Shown: positions 8,320 to 12,984 of the stretch, one piece after another
Numbering within the stretch: position 1 is the stretch's first letter
Layout of the letters: each line of letters begins with the position of its first letter
DNA from: Chloroflexi bacterium RBG_16_51_16
GTDB lineage: Bacteria > Chloroflexota > Anaerolineae > Anaerolineales > Villigracilaceae
Reading direction: 5' to 3'
Assembly (NCBI GenBank): GCA_001796785.1
Contig: MGNL01000016.1
Coordinates: 1 to 12,984, forward strand
DNA: 12,984 nt
Notes under the pieces: generated by a model
What the model saw: only the letters and a program-made list of their open reading frames with translations
What the model was told of the DNA's origin: nothing
Database searches by the model: none
Translations under genes and position numbers: made by a program

Positions 8320-8325
8320 ATTATA
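8320..8325 (-). promoter_or_regulatory. -10 element TATAAT of the lamin-tail protein gene
   Basis: A perfect TATAAT on the minus strand is preceded by GGGGGCT and lies 20 nt before the ATG at 8299. The implied leader is only about 13 nt and has no ribosome binding site. No clear -35 is seen. It matches the G-run plus TATAAT pattern found before the genes at 1308 and 11815. Confidence 0.45.
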
Positions 8326-8358
8326 AGCCCCCATTCAAACGACTTTTAACGCTTAACG

Positions 8359-8619
8359 TTAGCGCGGCTCGATCACCAGTTTGACTGCCGTGCGCACTTT
8401 CTCTTCGATTTCAACGTCCACAAACTCCGGTACGCAGACCACGTCGATCCCGTCGTTCTTGAGGTAACCGGTGGCCAGTACCAGTGCCTTGACGGCCTGG
8501 TTGACGGCGCCTGCACCAATCGCCTGCACTTCTGCCCGCTTATGTTCGCGGATCACGCCCGCGATCGCCCCGGCGACAGCTGAGGTACGGGAGTTGGCGG
8601 ATACCTTGATGATGTCCAT
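8359..8619 (-). CDS. spoVS: Stage V sporulation protein S (SpoVS)
   Basis: The 86-residue product matches the SpoVS family over its full usual length: it begins MDIIKVSANSRTSAVAGAIA and contains the conserved RAEVQAIGAGAVNQAVKA core and the ending TAVKLVIEPR. The fold is a small Alba-like alpha/beta domain, and nucleic-acid binding is proposed for the family. In Bacillus it affects septation and sporulation, but homologues are frequent in bacteria that do not sporulate, including Deinococcus-Thermus and Chloroflexota. GGGAGG sits 5 nt before the ATG. It has its own promoter and lies beside the origin-like region; the next gene starts about 60 nt downstream. Confidence 0.97.
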   Translation of the reverse strand: MDIIKVSANSRTSAVAGAIAGVIREHKRAEVQAIGAGAVNQAVKALVLATGYLKNDGIDVVCVPEFVDVEIEEKVRTAVKLVIEPR

Positions 8620-8658
8620 GGCAACCTCCCACGGTTTACAAAGAGGGGCTTCTAAAAA

Positions 8659-8687
8659 ATTGTACAGTATATCGGGATGTCATTCAA
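8659..8687 (-). promoter_or_regulatory. spoVS: Promoter of spoVS
   Basis: On the minus strand TTGAAT (8687-8682) is separated by exactly 17 bp from TACAAT (8664-8659), matching the sigma-70 consensus at 4 of 6 and 5 of 6 positions. The start site would fall near 8652, giving a leader of about 33 nt. Confidence 0.6.
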
Positions 8688-8785
8688 GCACCCTGTTGGG
8701 TGGAGTTTGTGGGTTTTATACGATCGATGATGAAATATTTTTCCCTCCCCATACTTCCTATCTTTCTCTTAGATTTTAATTAAGT

Positions 8786-8800
8786 TAGTAATAGTAGTAG
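8786..8800 (+). other. DnaA-trio element (five repeats)
   Basis: Five consecutive trinucleotides TAG, TAA, TAG, TAG, TAG, read away from the boxes as 3'-GAT GAT GAT AAT GAT-5', fit the DnaA-trio consensus perfectly. They abut an AT-rich tract on one side and a TGCC spacer plus DnaA-box-like sites on the other. Confidence 0.6.
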
Positions 8801-8804
8801 TGCC

Positions 8805-8822
8805 TGTGGAAAGTGTGGATAT
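8805..8822 (-). other. Two adjacent DnaA-box-like sites
   Basis: On the minus strand 8822-8814 reads ATATCCACA (one mismatch to TTATCCACA) and 8813-8805 reads CTTTCCACA (one mismatch to TTWTNCACA). They are head-to-tail with no gap and point toward the trio element. Confidence 0.55.
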
Positions 8823-8973
8823 CTCTCTTGGTTAACCATATCTGGTGGTAAGCTACACACAAACTCCCACACCTATGCCCTGGCTGCGCTTTCTGGGCAT
8901 ATCATGGAGTGGATGAAAACGGGGAGAAAATTTCCGACTGCCAACCTCGATGGAAACGTAAAACCCGTACCAC

Positions 8974-9011
8974 CTAAATATAGGCTAATTAACCTCGACT
9001 TGGCTAAATAT
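8974..9011. repeat. Short AT-rich direct repeat between the two DnaA-box clusters
   Basis: CTAAATAT occurs at 8974-8981 and 9004-9011, 30 bp apart, each followed by a partly similar AT-rich sequence (GGCTAATTA and GGTGTAAATTA). The 8-mer AACCTCGA also repeats at 8943-8950 and 8991-8998. Confidence 0.45.
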
Positions 9012-9061
9012 GGTGTAAATTAGTTGCTCAGATTCCCGGGTTATTCGAATTGAAGTGCTTT

Positions 9062-9111
9062 TTCTCCACAGAAAGAGGGGGTTATCCACAGCGTGACGTC
9101 AGTTATCCACA
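9062..9111 (+). other. Cluster of three phased DnaA boxes
   Basis: TTATCCACA occurs perfectly at 9082-9090 and 9103-9111, and TTCTCCACA (one mismatch) at 9062-9070. All three have the same orientation at 20 and 21 bp centre spacing, about two helical turns. The gap between the two perfect boxes contains the 8-bp palindrome TGACGTCA (9094-9101). Confidence 0.8.
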
Positions 9112-9182
9112 GGTTACTTGGTCTACCCGAGGAAAACGAGGTCAGAATCGAACCACTTAATGAACTACGGGTACTTTCTATG

Positions 9183-10202
9183 TCAGCTAGTGGTCGATTC
9201 CAGCCCGTAGGCCGCAGCATATGCGTCCAGTACGATGTCGATCTCGTCCAGGAAATGGTCCAAGTCCTGCAGCCGTTGCGTGAAAGCCGACCCGATCAAC
9301 TCAAGGTCACCAAACGCTGTCCGCCACAGTTTGAGCTGATCCCCTGATAAGGAGGCGGCAGCAAGCGCCCAGGTATGGATCAACGGCCAGAGCGCTGCGA
9401 TTGGCGTATCGCTGCTCAACATGGATTTGATCGCCTTTTCGTAATAATTAAGCCGGGCAGGATGGATGCGCGGATCCGTACCGTCTACCTGGCTGGCTGT
9501 TGAGAACGCAGCCTCCCATTCCGGGATCCGCTGGTCGATGGTTTCCGCCGTCACATGGCTCGCACCCAGCAATCCCAGCAAGCCGCCGTACAGATCAGGT
9601 TTTTCAAGGGGCTGTATCCGGTCGGGGTAATCGAGCAGCAACCGCCGCTCCGCTATCGGTGCGCCGTTAAGCTCCACCATGCTGTTGGCCGCCAGGTACA
9701 CGGCCTGGAAATAATCCACGATCCGTTGCTGCGCGGGTTTGTTCTCCCCCTCAGAGAGCGCCAGCCAGATACCCCGCGCCTGCGATTGCATGGCGCGGCT
9801 GCGCTGTAAGACGAGCGGCGGGCCTTCAAACTCGAACCCGGCCCGCAGGCTGGCCTGCACGAACTCGAAGAATTTTTCCTTTTCGAATAAAAGCATTGGG
9901 TCGTAAAGCTCGTGTCCGAGCCAGGGATCGCCGCGCAGCTCGCGGGGCGACTTGAATTCCTCCCTCGACCTGCGCTGGATATCGATGTGGAAGTCCGGCG
10001 TAAGCTTGATGATCTCGCGCCTCTGCCGCGGCGGTTGGTCGTGCACGAACACCAGGTCGATGTCGGTGGTGCCTCCGAGCATCGGGTCGTCCCGCAGCAG
10101 TGACCCGGCCAGATAGGCAGCCACGATGTCCGGGTTGTTGTAGGCTCGTTCCTGGGCGGTTTCTTTTGCCACCCGGATCAGCGACTGGCGGGTGATGCGC
10201 AT
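9183..10202 (-). CDS. Nucleotidyltransferase-fold protein coupled to the deoxynucleoside kinase
   Basis: The protein has 339 residues. Residues 27-76 carry the polymerase-beta-type nucleotidyltransferase signature: AAYLAGS with Gly33-Ser34, then TDIDL with Asp47 and Asp49, and a third acidic strand FHIDI with Asp74. All three metal-ligand positions appear present, so activity is plausible. The remaining 230 residues are largely helical and unassigned. The gene starts 6 nt after the stop of the kinase gene upstream and has no clear ribosome binding site of its own, so translation is probably coupled. The substrate (nucleotide transfer to protein, RNA or small molecule) cannot be told from sequence. 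It ends just inside the origin-like region's right border. Confidence 0.8.
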   Translation of the reverse strand: MRITRQSLIRVAKETAQERAYNNPDIVAAYLAGSLLRDDPMLGGTTDIDLVFVHDQPPRQRREIIKLTPDFHIDIQRRSREEFKSPRELRGDPWLGHELYDPMLLFEKEKFFEFVQASLRAGFEFEGPPLVLQRSRAMQSQARGIWLALSEGENKPAQQRIVDYFQAVYLAANSMVELNGAPIAERRLLLDYPDRIQPLEKPDLYGGLLGLLGASHVTAETIDQRIPEWEAAFSTASQVDGTDPRIHPARLNYYEKAIKSMLSSDTPIAALWPLIHTWALAAASLSGDQLKLWRTAFGDLELIGSAFTQRLQDLDHFLDEIDIVLDAYAAAYGLESTTS

Positions 10203-10208
10203 ATTGGA

Positions 10209-10847
10209 TTAGTTTTCGGATAGGGGCAGGGCTGGCTGGAAGGGATACAAGCCCAGCGTTTCACGGATGCGGTGTTCGATCAGCTTCAGGTGTTCGGTGT
10301 TCAGCAGGAAGTTGAGGTTATCTGTGTTGAGTTTCAAAACATGTGAAGCATCGTACGTTGAAAAGAAATCCTCGTAAGCCCGGTTCAACTCATCGATGTA
10401 GTCTTGCTCCATCTTTCTTTCATATGGCCTGTCCCGCATCCTGATCCGCTGCATGAGCACCGGCGTGCTGGCCTGCAGGTATAGCACGAGGTCAGGCTTG
10501 GGGATCTTCTCGCCCAGCGCCTCGTGCACCTTGTCGTACATATTGAGTTCGTCACCCCTCAGGTTGATGCGGGCGAAGAGTGCGTCCTTGGCGAAGGTGT
10601 AGTCGGCGATCAGGTTGCGGCCGGTGTCCAGCAAACGCGGCACCAGGTTGTTTTGCTGTCGATACCGGCTGAGCAGGAAAAAGATCTGGGTCTGGAAAGC
10701 GTAGCGCTTGCGGTCCGCGTAAAAATCGGAGAGGAAGGGATTCTCCTCGAAGACCTCAAGCAGGACCTCCGCTTCAAAGACCGGTTGCAGCAATCGGGCC
10801 AGGGTTGTCTTGCCTACACCGATGACCCCTTCAATGGCAACGTACAT
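10209..10847 (-). CDS. Deoxynucleoside kinase (deoxyguanosine/deoxyadenosine kinase type)
   Basis: The 212-residue product fits the dNK family in length and motif order. The P-loop is GVIGVGKT (7-14). EVFEENPFL (31-39) holds the acidic residues expected for substrate and general-base roles. YAFQTQIFFLLSR (49-61) lies in the nucleoside pocket, ADYTFAKDALFA (81-92) corresponds to the DR/DY motif, and the LID is arginine-rich (RIRMRDRPYER, 134-144). The enzyme transfers phosphate from ATP to deoxynucleosides in cytoplasmic dNTP salvage. The DYTFAKD form resembles bacterial dGK/dAK-type enzymes, but substrate choice is not certain. ATG at 10847 has CGGAG 8 nt upstream. It is the first gene of a two-gene operon with the nucleotidyltransferase. 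Confidence 0.93.
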   Translation of the reverse strand: MYVAIEGVIGVGKTTLARLLQPVFEAEVLLEVFEENPFLSDFYADRKRYAFQTQIFFLLSRYRQQNNLVPRLLDTGRNLIADYTFAKDALFARINLRGDELNMYDKVHEALGEKIPKPDLVLYLQASTPVLMQRIRMRDRPYERKMEQDYIDELNRAYEDFFSTYDASHVLKLNTDNLNFLLNTEHLKLIEHRIRETLGLYPFQPALPLSEN

Positions 10848-11087
10848 TCAAAGTACTCCGGGTGTTGGGTGATGCAAGGATACCATAATTGAGTTCTGAT
10901 CTTTTATAGTTAGATTGAGCCTCTGCATGACCTATAGGAAGGAACGGTCATTGTGGATGATCTAAAATAGGATCAATCGGTTTTATTCAGTCCAAAAATA
11001 AAATCAACACCAGGCATGAGGAGAAAGAGAAAATCGATAATCATTTAATTATCTTATTATCTACGGATCGAATCATCTAAAGTTTGA

Positions 11088-11630
11088 TCATTGCCCTAGA
11101 TCGAACCTGATTTTTATCCCTTCGAACGAAAAGGGTGAATAGGTCAAGATGAAACCACTCGAAGCTTCCGGCACTTCGAACGTAACCCACCCGCGCACAA
11201 GCTCACCTGAGGGCAGGTTGTTTTGTGATTTCAACGAAGGGTCTTTCCCAAAGAGCACCGGACTGTATTCGTATCCTGCGGGTTCTTTGATCGTTGCGAA
11301 GAATGGATTGACGTTGACCCCGGTCGAAGTACTGCTCTGAAAAACAAGCTCCACCGCGATGAACTTGTTACCTGCCTTGGCGCTCCTGAAATCGCCATAG
11401 GTGTAAGCTGTTTCAACATTGGCAAGGGAAAGTGTATAAGCTCCCTGGGTGATCGTTTCACCGACCCTGCCCATCGGAACCAATGCGGGAAGGGCTATTG
11501 TTGGAACAGCCAGGGCCTCGCCCGGGGTCGCGGTTGTAATAACCGTTTGGAGAGGCGTGGATGATCCGCAAGCCAAGGAGGCCAAAATTAAAATAGATGG
11601 AAAAATAACCATCACGATTTTTACTTTCAT
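11088..11630 (-). CDS. DUF4352-like lipoprotein
   Basis: The protein has 180 residues. A hydrophobic signal ends at ASLAC (Cys21), a slightly atypical lipobox. A short Thr/Ala/Pro spacer follows. Residues about 52-178 look like the telokin-like/MPT63-type beta sandwich of DUF4352: GETITQGAYTLSLANVETA, then KAGNKFIAVELVFQ, and later LVRGWVTFEVP and FILTYSPF, with the conserved spacing of that domain. Such proteins are surface-exposed and of unknown function. GGAGG lies 4 nt before ATG at 11630. It is divergent from the glycosyltransferase at 11815. Confidence 0.85.
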   Translation of the reverse strand: MKVKIVMVIFPSILILASLACGSSTPLQTVITTATPGEALAVPTIALPALVPMGRVGETITQGAYTLSLANVETAYTYGDFRSAKAGNKFIAVELVFQSSTSTGVNVNPFFATIKEPAGYEYSPVLFGKDPSLKSQNNLPSGELVRGWVTFEVPEASSGFILTYSPFSFEGIKIRFDLGQ

Positions 11631-11674
11631 TTTTCCTCCAAATTGGACCCTTGCTGAACCATCTTTATGGATTC

Positions 11675-11680
11675 ATTATA
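11675..11680 (-). promoter_or_regulatory. Possible -10 element of the DUF4352 lipoprotein gene
   Basis: A perfect TATAAT lies on the minus strand 44 nt before the ATG at 11630. No convincing -35 is seen and the G-run found at the other TATAAT sites is absent. Confidence 0.35.
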
Positions 11681-11801
11681 CCTATGCTGAATCTTTTTCC
11701 GCCTTACATTTAGGGCTGGCTTCGTAAATAAGCTATTTGTGTTTTGAGATGATCGTTTGAGATCGACCGGAATAAATCGCAAATTTAAAAACTTGGGGAG
11801 A

Positions 11802-11807
11802 TATAAT
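11802..11807 (+). promoter_or_regulatory. -10 element TATAAT of the glycosyltransferase gene, leaderless
   Basis: A perfect TATAAT is followed by exactly 7 nt and then GTG at 11815, so transcription would begin on the start codon. It is preceded by GGGGAGA. That GGGGAG is too far from the GTG (about 14 nt) to be a normal ribosome binding site. Confidence 0.55.
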
Positions 11808-11814
11808 ATCCAGC

Positions 11815-12828
11815 GTGACTCGCATCTGCATCATGCCGCGCGTGGAAGGATCGGGTGGCATGGCTTCCTTCCGGCTCAAGTTCGAATCAAGTCTCAAACG
11901 CCGCGGCGTGGATGTGATCCACGATCCCGCTCAACCTGCGGACGCGGTTTTGTTGATCGCAGGCAGCCGGCACCTCGGGTCGCTCTGGAAAGCCAAACGA
12001 GGCGGCACACGGATCGTACAGCGTTTAGACGGTCTTAACTGGGTGCAGCGTGCCCGTTGGAGTGGATTTCGGTATCACTTGCGCGGTGAATACGGCAACC
12101 TCCTGCTGGTTTTCCTGCGCAATCGGATCGCCGACCGGGTAATTTATCAAAGCGAGTTCGTGCGCCAATGGTGGCAGGATTGGTACGGTAAGTCGAAAGT
12201 GCCGGAGCGCGTCGTCCTGAACGGTGTGGATCTGGATTTTTATTCACCCGATGGATCGGCAGCTGACCCTCCCCAAAATGGACGTTACCGCATGCTGATC
12301 ATCGAAGGCAGCCTGGCTGGCGGTTTGAACACCGGGTTGTTCCACGCCGTCTCCCTGGCAAAGGAGCTGGCCCCGCGCTTTCCGATGGAGATCGTCGTCG
12401 CGGGTGTAGTTGACCGGCGCACACGGGATCGGATCACAGGCGAGGCGCAGGTGCCGGTAAATTTCCTCGGCGTCGTTCCGCGGGAGCGGATCCCGGAATG
12501 GGCACGCTCAGCCCACATCTTCTATTCTGCCGAAGTGAACCCGCCCTGTCCCAATTCTGTCATCGAGGCCTTGGCTTGCGGATTACCGGTCGTCGGTTTC
12601 GACACCGGTTCATTGAATGAACTTGTAATCGGTGACGCCGGGAGGCTGGCGCCATATGGCAGTGATCCCTGGAAGCTTGATTCGCCTGATGTTCGACCAC
12701 TTGCACAGGCTGTGGCGGAGATTCTGGATGCGCCGGTGCGGTTTAAGAAAGCCGCCCGCCTCCAGGCTCAAGCTGCCCTCGGATTGGAGCGGATGGTGGA
12801 CGATTATCTACGGATTCTGCTTGAATGA
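11815..12828 (+). CDS. Glycosyltransferase, GT4-like (GT-B fold)
   Basis: The protein has 337 residues from GTG at 11815, chosen because the first beta strand (TRICIMPRVEGSGGMASFR) is then complete; an internal ATG at 11833 would cut it. The N-terminal half holds the acceptor-side Rossmann domain with the IVQRLDGLNW and VIYQSEFVRQWW segments and the linker VVLNGVDLDFYSP, which is typical of GT4. The C-terminal half has VNFLGVVPRERIPEWARSA and the donor-binding CPNSVIEALACGLPVV (245-260) with Glu251; the first Glu of the usual E-x7-E pair is not evident. It probably adds a sugar to an envelope glycan or lipid at the cytoplasmic membrane; donor and acceptor are unknown. A second glycosyltransferase-like gene starts 44 nt later. 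Confidence 0.9.
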   Translation: MTRICIMPRVEGSGGMASFRLKFESSLKRRGVDVIHDPAQPADAVLLIAGSRHLGSLWKAKRGGTRIVQRLDGLNWVQRARWSGFRYHLRGEYGNLLLVFLRNRIADRVIYQSEFVRQWWQDWYGKSKVPERVVLNGVDLDFYSPDGSAADPPQNGRYRMLIIEGSLAGGLNTGLFHAVSLAKELAPRFPMEIVVAGVVDRRTRDRITGEAQVPVNFLGVVPRERIPEWARSAHIFYSAEVNPPCPNSVIEALACGLPVVGFDTGSLNELVIGDAGRLAPYGSDPWKLDSPDVRPLAQAVAEILDAPVRFKKAARLQAQAALGLERMVDDYLRILLE

Positions 12829-12872
12829 ATCCATGCAATGGCTCAGGCATTTAATTGCGCAGCGAGGCATTA

Positions 12873-12984
12873 TTGAAATCGGAAACTCCTAAATTTTCAG
12901 GGAGGCTGGCTGTCCAGCAGCGCGTGCTGCCGGATTACCGTGCGCCTTTCTTTGAAATACTCGCACAGCGCTGCAAGGATGGGA
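12873..12984 (+). CDS. N-terminus of a second glycosyltransferase, cut by window edge
   Basis: From TTG at 12873 an open frame runs to the edge (37 codons). It contains RLAVQQRVLPDYRAPFFEIL, which looks like the first strand and helix of GT-B glycosyltransferases that start with a QRVLPxYRxPFF motif. No ATG or GTG occurs in this frame before the edge; TTG at 12873 has GAGG about 6 nt upstream, and TTG at 12855 is an alternative just after an in-frame stop. It lies 44 nt past the first glycosyltransferase on the same strand, so the two are probably one operon. Confidence 0.6.
   Translation, partial: MKSETPKFSGRLAVQQRVLPDYRAPFFEILAQRCKDG

Larger units (their letters stand above)
8761..9111. 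other. Candidate replication origin (oriC-like region)
   Basis: Inside a gene-free stretch (8620-9182) several origin elements occur in the expected order. Bases 8761-8785 are about 80 percent A+T. Bases 8786-8800 read TAG TAA TAG TAG TAG, which on that strand is the 3'-(G/A)AT-5' DnaA-trio code repeated five times. Then come a TGCC spacer and two abutting DnaA-box-like sites on the minus strand. At 9062-9111 three more boxes lie on the plus strand. Unwinding tract, trio, GC spacer and box together match the basal unwinding system described for bacterial oriC. No dnaA, dnaN or other replication gene is in the window, so this could be a chromosomal origin away from dnaA, an origin of an integrated element, or a DnaA-binding regulatory locus. 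Confidence 0.6.

Noticed and set aside
5753..8384. Plus-strand open frames of up to 205 residues across the lamin-tail gene
   Set aside because: Antisense shadows of a repeat-rich gene with clear domain motifs on the minus strand.
8874..8901. Inverted repeat TATGCCC...GGGCATA inside the origin-like region
   Set aside because: A 7-bp stem with a 14-nt loop is weak and has no T-tract; it was not called as a terminator or structured RNA.
9093..9347. 84-residue plus-strand frame starting inside the DnaA-box cluster
   Set aside because: It overlaps the end of the nucleotidyltransferase gene in antisense, and no family resemblance is seen.
11034..11054. Weak inverted repeat GATAAT...ATTATC downstream of the DUF4352 gene as a terminator
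   Set aside because: Only a 6-bp AT stem with no clear T-tract on the minus strand.

Overview
This window looks like chromosomal DNA of a Chloroflexota bacterium, probably of the Anaerolineae type. That inference rests on several secreted or lipid-anchored proteins with Thr-Pro rich linkers (TPTP, TATPTRTPT), a multi-copy lamin-tail-domain protein, a SpoVS protein and moderate GC content. No tRNA, rRNA, CRISPR array, insertion sequence or phage gene was seen.

Layout. (1) 1-1308, minus strand: a long-form NfeD membrane serine protease that runs to the left edge without reaching a stop. (2) 1309-4499: two paralogous 331-residue lipoproteins, each followed by a hairpin terminator, then a short remnant of an M28-type aminopeptidase. 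(3) 4500-8299, minus strand: a lipoprotein with a carboxypeptidase-regulatory-like domain and a lectin-like domain, then an 842-residue exported protein with four lamin-tail domains. (4) 8359-8619, minus strand: spoVS with a good promoter. (5) 8620-9182: a gene-free stretch of about 560 bp that looks like a replication origin. It has an AT-rich tract, a run of five DnaA-trio codes (TAG TAA TAG TAG TAG), a GC spacer and two DnaA-box-like sites, and, 240 bp further on, three DnaA-type boxes (two perfect TTATCCACA) at 20-21 bp spacing. (6) 9183-10847, minus strand: a tightly coupled pair, a deoxynucleoside kinase followed by a nucleotidyltransferase-fold protein. (7) 11088-11630, minus strand: a DUF4352-like lipoprotein. 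(8) 11815 to the right edge, plus strand: two glycosyltransferase genes, the second cut by the window end and apparently starting with TTG.

How it fits together. The left two thirds is a cell-envelope block (protease, lipoproteins, repeat-domain surface protein), the middle holds the candidate origin flanked by spoVS and a nucleotide-salvage pair, and the right end begins a glycan-synthesis operon. The most notable signal is the origin-like region at 8761-9111, which has the parts of a bacterial basal unwinding system but no dnaA or dnaN in view. A second cross-cutting signal is a promoter pattern in which a G-run sits just upstream of a perfect TATAAT; in two genes the start codon lies exactly 7 nt after TATAAT, which implies leaderless mRNAs.
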